Source: Fasciola hepatica
Taxonomy: Eukaryota; Platyhelminthes; Trematoda; Plagiorchiida; Fasciolidae
Reading direction: 5' to 3'
Assembly: GCA_948099385.1 (NCBI GenBank)
Contig: CANUEZ040000161.1
Location: 62,001-126,000, forward strand
DNA: 64,000 bases
Both the position numbers and the translations under genes were made by a program. This document shows positions 43,613 to 56,197 of the stretch, piece by piece (position 1 is the first letter of the stretch; each line of letters starts with the position of its first letter). The notes below the pieces were generated by a model. It ran no database searches. It was given only the letters and a program-made list of their open reading frames with translations, and had not been told where the DNA came from.

Positions 43613-46600
43613 ACGTCACGACGAGACTGCCACCTGGCGTGGTGTGATGGCTTGCGTACCTCCCTGACCCAAAGAGCTGTGCAGGATGGCTTCCTTAAGC
43701 CGGAAATGCAATCATGCCTGGCGGGTCAATGGGTAGAGGCCAAACGGAGTCCAGTCTCTGAACCAGTGAATGGGCAGCATCTGGTTCTATTCACGGTGCC
43801 CCCGGAGAGGACACTCCAGGAATGAACACGGAGAGAATAAGTTTACCGGTGTGAAATCCTCCGGTTTTTGAGTTCAAGTGTTCACTTCACTTGGCTGCCT
43901 TTAACGTCCGCACGCTATGTCAGATAGGATAACAGGCTTCCCTCGCTGGAGCACTTGACCTGTTTAAAATAGATGTATGCTGTGTCTCTGAAACTCGCAT
44001 ACAAGACCTCACTTTTGTTTTAACTCTGCGCACCCCGGAAACAACCTCATTCTCTCGTTTCACGCTTCGCGTGTCCGCTTTCCTCCTTGATTTAAAAAAG
44101 CGGCTTTCGATCCCATCAACCTGAAGTTCCCTGGCGCTGCTTTTCAGTGAAGGGTGTTTCAGAGAAGTTTATTTCTCTTATCAAAAGCTTGTATGGGAAC
44201 AGCTGAAGCTGAGTTCGTGCTTACGGCGATCTTTCCGATGTGTTCACCATGAAAAGTGTTGTTCGTCAGGGGTGCCCTGTTTCACCTTTCCTCTTCAATT
44301 TTGTGATTGAATTGATTTTTGAGATAGCCCTATCCTCGTGTGAGAATAGCGGCGTCGATCTTTGCTCAGGCAGTAAACTGTCTGATTTGGAATACGCGGA
44401 CGATATTGTTCTTCTGAGTGAAGATCCAGGTAAGTTGCACGTTTTTCTAAATAGCCTAAACAACAGTGTAGCAATGTTTGTGATGCGTTTTGCATCTTCA
44501 AGTTATAAAATGATGCTGCAGGACTGAGTTGGCTCCACAATAAACCTTGTGTTGGCGGGGGAAGCTCTAGCTGAAGTAGATACATTTTGTTACCTAGGCA
44601 GTTACATCTCATCAGGTGGATGGATATCAGATGAAGTGTCATCGCGCATACAGAGGACGCGTTTGGCTTTTGCCAGCCTCAGCCATTTGTGGCGTCGGCA
44701 TGACATCCGGTTGTCTGTTAAGGATAGAGTATACAATGCGGCAGTTATGTCCGTTCTTTTATGCGGTTCCGAAACATGGCCGTTGAGAGTAGAAGATAGG
44801 CGAAGACTGTCGGTGTTCGAGCATCGATGTCTCCAGAGCATTACCCGAGTATGGTGGGAACACCGTATCAGCAGTGCTGAGGTTAGACGTGAGGAGTTGG
44901 AGACCAGAGGTCAGTCTGTGAATCCAATACTAAATCTAAACTGGTTAAGGTAGTTGGGACGTGTGTTACGCGTGCCCACCGGTAGACTTTCTCAGCGTAC
45001 GCTATTCTTTGAGGCAAGTGGTGATTGGGAGGTAGGTCGAGGTGATCAGTCCATGACATGGCCAAAAGGTATGAGAACCTTGACCAGTGGATTTGGCCAA
45101 GTGGGACTTGTTAGACTTCCAGGTTGGGGTCTACGTGGTCCGCCTACTAAATGGTTGGAGTCATAAAGTGATATGGCTAGATGTCGTGGTCAGTGGCGTA
45201 GTTGCATTTGGGGTTTTTCTTTGTCTTCGTGATTTCCGCTATCAACTTTCATATTCGGATGTTATGCACTTTATGCTTTTGGTGTTTGTGTCCTAGATTG
45301 GACGATGCTGTAGGGTAGCAACCGAAACGAGAGACCCGAAGTGCAAGGTTAGTTGTTTCATGAACTGAAACTAGAACTCCGTCGGTGCTCATTTGATCAG
45401 TGATAGTGCACTTATTGGGGGTTCGGTTTTCACGCAGGCGATCATCGCTTGCAAATCAGGGCAGGGTTCGCGTACTTCTTGCACAAATGGGTCAACTGTC
45501 TTTGTTTCCCAGTTTTTCTTCATGTTAAGAGCTGCTCCAGTTTTAGGGAAACTCATTTCATTCACCTCTACTTCGACGGTTCTGTCACGCTCTTACCGGT
45601 ATTTAAATTACTGTCTAGTAAACCTCGGGGATTGCATGGGGAGAATAAGTTCAACAGCAGCTTTTCTCAGCACTGGTAAGCACTTGAACCAATAATCCTC
45701 GCGATCTCTTTACACTTGTGATCTTTATTTCTAGCTGTCTAAAGGCAGCAGGAATGAGCCGATGAAAGACATGGTGCTTGAAAATCCGCGGTGAGATTCA
45801 ATAACTGGTAGTCAGGTTTTCGAATAATCCCTTGCTATCTTTCATAGTTGATAGACGTGTCACTAGTGTTCTGACATTCCTTGCTTGACGGTGTAGTTGC
45901 GAAACAAGTTCTCCCCACTTTTCTTATGAGTCTGACTTCCAGTTCACTCTACAGTGGAGCAGTAAAAATCACTGGGGGCAGTAAAATCACAAGGAGCAAA
46001 GCTGAAGTGTGTTTGCGCATTTGGAGAGATAACAACGTCCATTTTCTGAAGCAGAAAAATTGTAGAAGGTCCATTATAATTTGTTGTCAATAATGACTAT
46101 AGATTATTTTACGTAGTTGATTCCTGCCAGAGGTACGAAAATTTCGGAAAGGGGAAATATTCGCGGTATACCTAAACGGCTTTCAAGACGCATCACAGTA
46201 GATAATCTGCACTTACTAGATTCGTTGTCAGAAGACCCTTAGTGGTGCTAAAACCATAAATACTGTCACAAAGTGACATCAGCCCATTTAGATATAGGGC
46301 CTGGAGATCTGGTAATGTTGGTGGAAGTCAATTAGTGGGACGACCACACTCTGAAAGCTTCAGAATTATTGAGCAAGGATTGTGAAAACCAGCTGCTCCT
46401 CCTGGGTATACTGAGTTGCACCATTCGGCTAGATTGACGCTAGTCATTTTAAAGAATAGCTATACGTTTCGTGTTTAATAAAGAGGACTGATCAAGAAAA
46501 TGGATCAAGAATTAATAGTGGGAAAGAATACACTCCTTCGAGTCGTTCAAAAACCTGCAGATACTATGAACTGAGGCCGCTACTGCATCCGAACGAGCCT

Positions 46601-47255
46601 AATTACCTAAAAATAAATAAGTGACCTCAGTAATATTGTGTTCCTTACTGAGAAGATCAGTTGTTATTTCAACCCTTTATCTTTCAATTCCCGGCCATGG
46701 ACCTGGTTGCCAACTCACAAAGTCACGAAGTCATGCGTGAAATAAATGCTTCAGTTGAAGATCGCAATTAAATAGTAACAGCGAAAATTTCAGCATATAT
46801 AATCGTTACATGAAATTCAGCAACTTGGGCAATGGGGAATAATCCCCGGAATCCAAGGCAGGCAACTGCGGGAATATTTGTGAAAAGGATGATCACGGAG
46901 AAGAGAGGAGTATTACTCATTCTTCACAAAAGGTAGTGAGATAATAATACAGGTGCTACAGATTTACTCACTTTAAGTGTTTTTATTTTGACAAAGCGAC
47001 TGATTCTGTGTCATCTTTGCCGTTCAGTGATCTATGTCTGCGATAGAGTATTGTGCTGCGCCATTGTTACCTTTTGTGCTTCGTAGGGGTTGGCCAGCGA
47101 AAGATACACTCAGACGTCTAATTTCCCTACTGATCACTGTTCATTGTAGCTTAACTGCTCAACAGTCTTGGTCTGTAACAATGTTTTCCTTATGTGGAAG
47201 GAATCTAATGATGATGATGTTGACAACATGAAGTGCAAAACTATTTCAATGCATG
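43613..47255 (+). mobile_element. Composite repeat unit A: internally deleted RTE-2 plus unassigned tail
   Basis: 5' part: peptide region RRDCHLAWCDGLRTS...QDGFLKPEMQS (43625-43720), then the endonuclease start LAAFNVRTLCQIG (about 43885). After SFSRFTLRVS the sequence jumps (44070-44095) into the RT motif FLLDLKK, so most of the endonuclease and the RT N-terminus are missing. RT then continues with VVRQGCPVSPFLFNFVIELI (44240), LEYADDIVLLSEDPG (44390), FCYLGSYISSGGWISDEVSS (44590) and the C-terminal region to 45166. From about 45300 to 47255 follows a tail with no recognised coding capacity. 43730-46688 is almost identical to 50828-53803 (unit B), and 45840-47255 to the inverse of 62584-64000 (unit C). 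Confidence 0.85.
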
Positions 47256-48189
47256 TTTCTTGTCGTTCGTTCCATCGGGTCAAAAATAACACTTGGCTGT
47301 CGGTCTGTTTTTCTATAAGCCGTTTTTAGACATGGTATTTTCAATGCAAACCTAAAAGAAGCTGACCGGTTTTTTGTTTGTGACTGGTTTCAGTTCACTG
47401 CATTACAGATAAAGTGAAGTGCTTTGCGCCCCCCGAGAGAGCTATTCACCGCTGTTGTAGTCACAAACGATTGAGTATGAATAGCAATATTACCACTGAA
47501 AATATGTACCAAAATTCATGACCTGAGCAGGGGTGATTTATTTGGATACGTAATTTTCGTGTCCTTTCAAACCTAATAACGCTTGTATTTTGATTACTTT
47601 GTTATGAGACAACAAGTGTGCAGGTAATAACGCAGTTCGAGTGAAATTGTAGTTTGTGGAATTAATGTATCCCCTGCGCAACCTTTGTGTCATCTGCACT
47701 AACCGCTTGATGAATAATGAATACCAAGTCATTCAGGGTTATCTTTCTAATCCGTGAAAAACCTAGTGTATTAAAATGAACGTATTTGCAATTTCGTTTC
47801 TGGCGTCGATCCACTGACATGAAACAATGTAACCGAAAGTGGAAGAATAGGGGTGTTGAAGTTCAATTCAGGCAACTTTGAACTGTGCACTGGGTGTGGT
47901 GGCTTTGGCTACTATCTCATCGGAAATAATGAGGGAAAAACGAGAACATGTAAGGAGTAGAATGAGAATTACGAATATTAGTATCAAGTCGGTGGATACA
48001 AATTGCGGAGACAATAGTGCTACTGTTTACGGCACCCAGCTAAATCATCTGATGTATCTAACGAAAGTGGAGAAAGGACTCATAGATTCTGCCCTACATT
48101 GACAAACCAACTAGTTGAGCTTTTCCTGTCATCCATAACCTTTACAAATAGATGGAAACATTCCTCCGATCCCGCAACCGTATGTAGCT
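47256..48189. other. Intergenic, no recognised feature
   Basis: No transposon or coding similarity was seen between the end of unit A and a small RTE fragment. Confidence 0.35.
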
Positions 48190-48520
48190 TATCTCACGGA
48201 GAACATGCGCCTCTGTCAGAGGATTGGTATCTGCATCTCGAACTCTAACGATCGTGCTGGCTGCCACACCTGTTGTTGACGAATGTCAGGTAATTGGCCC
48301 TCGAAATGTTTTGCCCAACGATCTAAACGACGTTCCTAAATTTGTACCAGTGGTCTGTTCGGCCTCTTGAATGGCTTGCTGACGCCTGGTTGTTTGTGCT
48401 CCGGTATTTCTTATTAGACGGAAAAGATTGCAGCTGTTCCCGATCGCGGCAGCCTTTTCCATCTCCCTACACTTCACAAGCTATCAGTGTCACAATACTA
48501 ATAGTCAGTTGACACTCCTT
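48190..48520 (-). pseudogene. RTE linker-region fragment
   Basis: The minus strand reads KCREMEKAAAIGNSCNLFRL and then TTGTNLGTSFRSLGKTFRG, matching the segment between endonuclease and RT in RTE-2 (EVEEAAAIGNARNLFRLFR at about 25770 and LDRWAEHF-like). It is short, frame-broken and isolated. Confidence 0.65.
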
Positions 48521-49670
48521 CGCATGCAATAGCTTTGCCTCTGCAATCCAATGTGGAAAAAGTGCATTAACTTATTTCCCCCACATTAAAATAAATTCTC
48601 CATCGTAATAAATCAGAACTGTTAAGTGGCAATTGTGACAATAAAATCTTCAAGTTGTTCATGGTGTCGCTGCAGTAATTGTATGTGAAAATCAATAGAT
48701 ATGTCCACGGTTATAAGATTATCATCGTCATGTGGGGCATAACCTGGCAGTAAAGTAGTCTTCCAAGAACTTCTAACCTCATAGACTGAAAATGTTTTTT
48801 TTTCGAGCGCGATCATACTTCAATTCGGCCTATATCAACCAGCGTAATGAGCTTTGCTATCTGGAAGTTATCGAAATAACTTCCTAGTGAATTTCTTCTG
48901 ATTTACCCTTTAAGTCTCACCATAGGGCATCCACTGTAAATCCATAGCCAAAACTAATGAGTATGCAATTCGAGTTTCTTCGCATGCGCGACAAATGGCC
49001 GCATTTTTCGGGCTTTAGATCGGCCGAATGATGGGGCAGCCGATTTCGCATCGTCTCTCTTAGCAACCGCATTCACTAAGAAATCATTTTGGATATGTTT
49101 ATTGCTCTTCGGGTTTTTTTTCTTCATAAAAAAGGAGAATACATCATTATTCAAGTCGAATGTGTTCACATTTTGACCGACGCGCCGTGCTTTAACACCA
49201 TGTTTTATATGAACAATGTGAGAAAACGTCTATTCATTTATGGAAAAATTCTGAACAAGGTTTCCGCAGGGGCACGTTCAGAATATTCTTTTTTCATTAC
49301 GTTATTACATCCCTGTTTATTGAATCAGTGAAAGGTCTCCTTTTGAGTGCTTATTTCTCTGTCATTGCAAAAACAAAATTAACGTTTAAGAAAGACCATG
49401 CATTCAGATAAACGAAGATGTGTATTGAAAATTTCAGCGAAATGAACTGCTTCAGACAGAAGAAGCAATTGTTTTCAGTGACCGAAACCACCTGTATTCA
49501 GTTGAACCTTCTAAGTGTTGAAAAATATTTGCATTTGGCTGCTTTATAAATTCGGTCTCTTAAGCTTCAGGAAAATGTCATGGTAGCCAAGGTCACGCGA
49601 ATTCAGCATTATAGAATCGACGCAGATACTAATAAGCTGCACAGAATTTTGGTGCCAATCCTTGCTTAGC

Positions 49671-49673
<3 letters not shown>
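48521..49673. other. UBA5 upstream region
   Basis: No recognised element. The UBA5 promoter should lie in the right part, but no specific motif can be supported. Confidence 0.35.

Positions 49674-49725
<52 letters not shown>
49674..49725. repeat. (TA)n microsatellite
   Basis: About 50 bp of pure TA, 140 bp upstream of the UBA5 start codon. Length variation here could affect the UBA5 promoter or 5' UTR. Confidence 0.95.
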
Positions 49726-49727
<2 letters not shown>

Positions 49728-49864
49728 CGGAAATTTCCTCACGCAAATGATATTTTTCATTCCGATTCCGATGCTACCTGTCTCCAATATTTGACCAGTT
49801 TGTATGCTATAATTTATTCCACCAATTTTTTTTTTAATGAGTTGTAGATCCAAAGGCTTTCAAG

Positions 49865-50082
49865 ATGCCGTCCAAGTCCAAAGCGCTTCGACAGACCAAT
49901 AGAGATTTGCGCGCAGCGATTGAGGCGCTTCAAGCTAAACTGGTTCAGCTGCAATCCGAACTGTCTGAGACACGCACGATGCGTAAGAAAATTGACACAA
50001 TAAGTTCGGAGGTTGTGGATTCCAATCCATACAGTAGACTGATGGCACTACAACGCATGGGTATTGTGAAAAATTATGCGAT
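49865..50082 (+). CDS. UBA5: UBA5 (UFM1-activating enzyme), coding exon 1
   Basis: UBA5 adenylates UFM1 and carries it as a thioester for transfer to UFC1 (ufmylation, ER homeostasis). This exon encodes residues 1-72 plus two bases: a basic, coiled-coil-like N-terminus ([20 protein letters not shown]) and the strongly conserved block [20 protein letters not shown] followed by IVKNYA. The ATG at 49865 is the first after an in-frame stop at 49838. The donor GCGAT|GTGAGT is phase 2 and joins exon 2 to give [14 protein letters not shown], the expected sequence at this point in the family. Identity is very clear from the conserved block. The gene is partial in this window. Confidence 0.93.
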
Positions 50083-50744
50083 GTGAGTTCGCCCCCATGC
50101 CCTAATTTATTCAAAATGAGTTCCGCTGAATCATGGTCCCGGGTTCATATCGTGCCACCGCCGGTCATTCGCCAGCATCTAATTGGCTGCATCGCTGAAG
50201 TGTATGTATTGCCTATGATAGATAGATAGAAACGAAAATAAATACGTGATATTGTGCACACAAAATTTTATAATTTCCAGTGTTCAAAACTTGTGTATTT
50301 GGTTACCCACGGGTAGTTGTTTGATCCTGTTTCGATTTAACTTGGTACTCATCAGCACTAAAGATTAGTATCGACGAAGCTTCGGAAACTGCATGCTGGA
50401 GATCGAATAATTTGAAAAACTTTGCTTCCTGAATGGTTTCGATAATCCTTGTAAATATAACAAGCATTTGCGAAAACGGTAAGACTAAATGTAAAAATGC
50501 ATATAACATCAAGTCGTGCATCGGTTTTTTGATTCATGCTTAGCCGCACTAAGTTTCGATACACTAATTATTTGCAGGTGAAATTTCCACGCGTATGGTT
50601 CACCATACACAGATTCCTCCGAAAGTGCTTCCACTTTTCACATTAGATACCTTTTTTCCCCTGCGCTCATCGGAATAAAGAAGTTAACAACAATTTATGT
50701 ATTTTATGTGATGGTTAAGTACATTCGCATTCATTGTCATCAGT
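50083..50744. other. UBA5 intron 1, 5' part
   Basis: No recognised element apart from a short GATA run (TGATAGATAGATAG) near 50216. Confidence 0.4.
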
Positions 50745-53700
50745 CTATCACGGCGAGACTGCAGTCTGCAGTCTAGCGTGGTTTGAGGGCTTGCGTGCCT
50801 CCATGACCCAAAGAGCTATGCAGCTATGCCTGGCGGGTCAATGGGTAGAGGCCAAACGGAGTCCAGTCTCTGAACCAGTGAATGGGCAGCATCTGGTTCT
50901 ATTCACGGTGCCCCCGGAGAGGACACTCCAGGAATGAACACGGAGAGAATAAGTTTACCGGTGTGAAATCCTCCGGTTTTTGAGTTCAAGTGTTCACTTC
51001 ACTTGGCTGCCTTTAACGTCCGCACGCTATGTCAGATAGGATAACAGGCTTCCCTCGCTGGAGCACTTGACCTGTTTAAAATAGATGTATGCTGTGTCTC
51101 TGAAACTCGCATACAAGACCTCACTTTTGTTTTAACTCTGCGCACCCCGGAAACAACCTCATTCTCTCGTTTCACGCTTCGCGTGTCCGCTTTCCTCCTT
51201 GATTTAAAAAAGCGGCTTTCGATCCCATCAACCTGAAGTTCCCTGGCGCTGCTTTTCAGTGAAGGGTGTTTCAGAGAAGTTTATTTCTCTTATCAAAAGC
51301 TTGTATGGGAACAGCTGAAGCTGAGTTCGTGCTTACGGCGATCTTTCCGATGTGTTCACCATGAAAAGTGTTGTTCGTCAGGGGTGCCCTGTTTCACCTT
51401 TCCTCTTCAATTTTGTGATTGAATTGATTTTTGAGATAGCCCTATCCTCGTGTGAGAATAGCGGCGTCGATCTTTGCTCAGGCAGTAAACTGTCTGATTT
51501 GGAATACGCGGACGATATTGTTCTTCTGAGTGAAGATCCAGGTAAGTTGCACGTTTTTCTAAATAGCCTAAACAACAGTGTAGCAATGTTTGTGATGCGT
51601 TTTGCATCTTCAAGTTATAAAATGATGCTGCAGGACTGAGTTGGCTCCACAATAAACCTTGTGTTGGCGGGGGAAGCTCTAGCTGAAGTAGATACATTTT
51701 GTTACCTAGGCAGTTACATCTCATCAGGTGGATGGATATCAGATGAAGTGTCATCGCGCATACAGAGGACGCGTTTGGCTTTTGCCAGCCTCAGTCATTT
51801 GTGGCGTCGGCATGACATCCGGTTGTCTGTTAAGGATAGAGTATACAATGCGGCAGTTATGTCCGTTCTTTTATGCGGTTCCGAAACATGGCCGTTGAGA
51901 GTAGAAGATAGGCGAAGACTGTCGGTGTTCGAGCATCGATGTCTCCAGAGCATTACCCGAGTATGGTGGGAACACCGTATCAGCAGTGCTGAGGTTAGAC
52001 GTGAGGAGTTGGAGACCAGAGGTCAGTCTGTGAATCCAGTACTAAATCTAAACTGGTTAAGGTAGTTAGGACGTGTGTTACGCGTGCCCACCGGTAGACT
52101 TCCTCAGCGTACGCTATTCTTTGAGGCAAGTGGTGATTGGGAGGTAGGTCGAGGTGATCAGTCCATGACATGGCCAAAAGGTATGAGAACCTTGACCAGT
52201 GGATTTGGCCAAGTGGGACTTGTTAGACTTCCAGGTTGGGGTCTACGTGGTCCGCCTACTAAATGGTTGGAGTCATAAAGTGATATGGCTAGATGTCGTG
52301 GTCAGTGGCGTAGTTGCATTTGGGGTTTTTCTTTGTCTTCGTGATTTCCGCTATCAACTTTCATATTCGGATGTTATGCACTTTATGCTTTTGGTGTTTG
52401 TGTCCTAGATTGGACGATGCTGTAGGGTAGCAACCGAAACGAGAGACCCGAAGTGCAAGGTTAGTTGTTTCATGAACTGAAACTAGAACTCCGTCGGTGC
52501 TCATTTGATCAGTGATAGTGCACTTATTGGGGGTTCGGTTTTCACGCAGGCGATCATCGCTTGCAAATCAGGGCAGGGTTCGCGTACTTCTTGCACAAAT
52601 GGGTCAACTGTCTTTGTTTCCCAGTTTTTCTTCATGTTAAGAGCTGCTCCAGTTTTAGGGAAACTCATTTCATTCACCTCTACTTCGACGGTTCTGTCAC
52701 GCTCTTACCGGTATTTAAATTACTGTCTAGTAAACCTCGGGGATTGCATGGGGAGAATAAGTTCAACAGCAGCTTTTCTCAGCACTGGTAAGCACTTGAA
52801 CCAATAATCCTCGCGATCTCTTTACACTTGTGATCTTTATTTCTAGCTGTCTAAAGGCAGCAGGAATGAGCCGATGAAAGACATGGTGCTTGAAAATCCG
52901 CGGTGAGATTCAATAACTGGTAGTCAGGTTTTCGAATAATCCCTTGCTATCTTTCATAGTTGATAGACGTGTCACTAGTGTTCTGACATTCCTTGCTTGA
53001 CGGTGTAGTTGCGAAACAAGTTCTCCCCACTTTTCTTATGAGTCTGACTTCCAGTTCACTCTACAGTGGAGCAGTAAAAATCACTGGGGGCAGTAAAATC
53101 ACAAGGAGCAAAGCTGAAGTGTGTTTGCGCATTTGGAGAGATAACAACGTCCATTTTCTGAAGCAGAAAAATTGTAGAAGGTCCATTATAATTTGTTGTC
53201 AATAATGACTATAGATTATTTTACGTAGTTGATTCCTGCCAGAGGTACGAAAATTTCGGAAAGGGGAAATATTCGCGGTATACCTAAACGGCTTTCAAGA
53301 CGCATCACAGTAGATAATCTGCACTTACTAGATTCGTTGTCAGAAGACCCTTAGTGGTGCTAAAACCATAAATACTGTCACAAAGTGACATCAGCCCATT
53401 TAGATATAGGGCCTGGAGATCTGGTAATGTTGGTGGAAGTCAATTAGTGGGACGACCACACTCTGAAAGCTTCAGAATTATTGAGCAAGGATTGTGAAAA
53501 CCAGCTGCTCCTCCTGGGTATACTGAGTTGCACCATTCGGCTAGATTGACGCTAGTCATTTTAAAGAATAGCTATACGTTTCGTGTTTAATAAAGAGGAC
53601 TGATCAAGAAAATGGATCAAGAATTAATAGTGGGAAAGAATACACTCCTTCGAGTCGTTCAAAAACCTGCAGATACTATGAACTGAGGCCGCTACTGCAT

Positions 53701-53803
53701 CCGAACGAGCCTAATTACCTAAAAATAAATAAGTGACCTCAGTAATATTGTGTTCCTTACTGAGAAGATCAGTTGTTATTTCAACCCTTTATCTTTTAAT
53801 TCC
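50745..53803 (+). mobile_element. Composite repeat unit B in UBA5 intron 1
   Basis: Same order as unit A: peptide region (LAWFEGLRASMTQRAMQ, missing about 30 bp relative to A), endonuclease start, internal deletion, RT with YADD (51500), C-terminal region (to 52278) and the first 1.4 kb of the unassigned tail. Only a handful of substitutions from unit A were noticed over about 3 kb (for example CCAGTAC for CCAATAC, GTAGTTAGGACG for GTAGTTGGGACG). It lacks the last 0.57 kb of A's tail, and the sequences diverge after ATCTTTTAATTCC. Confidence 0.88.
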
Positions 53804-54044
53804 GGGCGTAGACGTACAATGTAATGACTGAATACTGTGAAGCTGAAACGTTGTCATGAGTCGATCATTGTATGACAGTTATCACATGAATAAATTTTCA
53901 TACCTGTTGGTGATTTTTCTAATTCAAATTGAACTAGCATCTCGTTCCTGTTAGACGTTCGATGACACTGCATTGATCTATAGTGTTTTACTACTTTTAG
54001 TGAGCATCTTCCTCTTATTTATTTGTTGTATTATCCCCCCTCAG
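53804..54044. other. UBA5 intron 1, 3' end
   Basis: Short intronic remainder with a pyrimidine-rich end (TTATCCCCCCTCAG) serving as the exon 2 acceptor. Confidence 0.6.
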
Positions 54045-54192
54045 TATACGTCAAAAAACCGTCGCTATCGTCGGCATCGGTGGTGTAGGTTCGGTCACCG
54101 CGGAGATGCTGGTTCGCTGCGGAGTCGGCCGTCTCGTCCTGTTTGACTACGACAAAGTAGAGATGGCCAACATGAATCGGTTATTCTTCCAG
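54045..54192 (+). CDS. UBA5: UBA5, coding exon 2 (ATP-binding Rossmann loop)
   Basis: 148 bp. It completes Ile-74 and encodes [20 protein letters not shown], the glycine-rich nucleotide-binding loop of E1-type adenylation domains, followed by [20 protein letters not shown] and RLFFQ, where the Asp of the DYDKVE segment helps bind ATP. The acceptor is CCCTCAG and the donor TTCCAG|GTTTGT, phase 0. Every residue expected for the loop is present. Confidence 0.95.
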
Positions 54193-55924
54193 GTTTGTGT
54201 TTGTGTTCAGTACTTTCTCTGGTTTTTTTATGTGGCATTGTATTGTTTCAACCATAATTATAGTTAATGCTTGAATCTTTCTAGTACTGTCGGATAATAC
54301 TGTCTGATTCTCAGTCGCCTACTACACTAATGTTACTTTATGTTCGATCGTCTTGAAACTATCAATCTGGTTGATGCAAACAGCTTCAGAAACTGACGGT
54401 TGATAAAAGAAGAAAATCTCTGGTACGCTTTGTTGCGATACATTTTCCTGGATAACCAATTGTTGCGGTGGCAGCGGGAACTGACTTGATTATGCCCCTC
54501 CCCTACCTGGTCCACCCTGCCCAAGCGTACGATGCTCGCGGCAGCGAATTACGTGCTTACTTCTAGTTGAGAGATTTACCGCAATCAATTGCCCTTCGAG
54601 CGTTGTGCCACTCTCTCGTCGAAGAGCGGGTGATGTCGTTTGTAACGTCTAATTAGAAATAGTCTGCAGAAAAATCGTCGAACAGCGTAAAAGAAAATAA
54701 CCGAGGGACCATTTCTCCGGTTGTCGACGTATTTGTCGCAATAGGAAGTTGGTTTACATACAAAGAAAAGAAAAATGGGGGGAAAATCGCACCTCGGAGA
54801 CAGTGGCATCTCTGTTTCCATTTTTTGATTCGGTTTGAGGATGCACACACTGTCCGATTGTCTATTGTATGGTAGTCAGACTGGTATTTACTCGTTTTTA
54901 TTTGTGTTTTGAGTCTTCACTCTCTGTATCTCAGTGAGATGTATGAACTGCCCATCTCCAATCAGCGAGTTCGTAGTTTGTTTTGTTCCATCACTAAAGT
55001 GTCGGCAGGGTCATATGATATCTTCATTTGTTTTGAGAGAATTCGGAGATGGGGTCTTTACCAGTTTGTCATCTGTAAGGCGTTTTTTTATTCCAAAACA
55101 GCCCAGCGTCACCGTTTACCTAGTGATTCAAATAAAGAAACTACTTGGAACCTTTTTCTACACAGCACATATGAACTGCTTAGCTGCCATGTTTGTGGTA
55201 TGGTATGACAACTTCAGGGGCGCCGCTGTTTTTTAGGAAAAATACCGCGGCAAACCACTCACTTATCCACAAAGTGTCACATACCTGAATTCAAATGGAC
55301 ACCTCTTCATTCTGGTTATGAACGAAAAAGAGGTCTATGAATCGCTAACTTAATCGTGATAAACATTTTCCTTATATTTCTGCGGTGTATCCCATTTACC
55401 GCATCACATAAAGACTGACATATTTCGCGTACACGATCGACAAAAGTGAAGATAATGCTTCCATATCGCGATGTCTTCTTTCCGTTCTTAATAATCACTG
55501 ATTTTAGTCAGCTGGATTTCAAGCGTTCACTTGCCCGCATATTTGACAGTCAGGGTTAGTGTAGCATTTGCTGTTGCTCGGGATGTCGAAAATCTAAGAA
55601 CAGTGTACTACCTTTGAAGACTAACATACGAGTGACTTTCCATTCAAGGGTGATATTTGAACTTTATCATGTTTTCAACCGCGATCACTGTGGTGTCTCT
55701 CCTTCAAGGCTCTTTAGCTGGGTACGTAAGTAATTAGTTTGGAATCATGGGAAATGAAATGGAAACCTTTTTCCAAATGCTTTCAGGTAATTGTTCAACG
55801 AATTATACATCTCGAGAGTGAACACTATGGAAGTGACCTTTTGAGTCTAAAATTCTGATTCACGAGGCGATAATGACTCCCGGGTTTCTCTTGGCAACCG
55901 TGACGAGTACATTTTACTTGACTT
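54193..55924. other. UBA5 intron 2, 5' part
   Basis: Overlapping open frames of about 100 codons at 54909-55236 in two phases lack any family match and are probably chance. No element was recognised. Confidence 0.35.
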
Positions 55925-56197
55925 TTTTATTACATATTTGTGCATGAGTGCAGTGGAAAGAACATTTACCCCATAGCCACGAAGGCCCACTGCACTATTG
56001 AGCATAACCGGCAACCAGACTTTGAGACTTGGAATGGCAAAGAACCACATAAGGTCCCAATGGGTCAGGTGTGGTAACGATCCGGGCGACAGTGGATTAC
56101 CATCTACCACTAAAGTAACCGGTGATGGCGGGGATTCGAACCTCGAACCCACGAAGTAGTAAGCAAACGCTCTAAACCACTGGGCCACCACCGGTCG
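55925..56197 (-). repeat. tRNA-derived SINE family, copy 7 with complete head
   Basis: Read on the minus strand, it starts with a tRNA-like head: box-A-like TGGCCCAGTGGTTTAGAGCG and a perfect box B GGTTCGAATCC, with self-complementary ends (GGTGGTGGC / GCCATCACC). A 170-bp body follows (GTGGTAGATGGTAATCCACT, CTCAAAGTCTGGTTGCCGG, AATAGTGCAGTGGGCC) and the 3' end CACAAATATGTAATAAAAAAG. This copy defines the family. Boxes A and B are internal RNA polymerase III promoter elements. It is a SINE and not a functional tRNA, because the head is fused to the body and lacks a convincing anticodon arm. Confidence 0.8.

Noticed and set aside
54909..55236. Two overlapping 100-codon frames in UBA5 intron 2 as an alternative exon
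   Set aside because: Neither shows UBA5 similarity, and the phases of the flanking exons already join correctly without them.
56100..56197. A functional tRNA gene on the minus strand (perfect box B, box-A-like sequence)
   Set aside because: The head runs straight into the SINE body shared with six other copies, and no good cloverleaf with an anticodon arm can be drawn; it is a SINE head.
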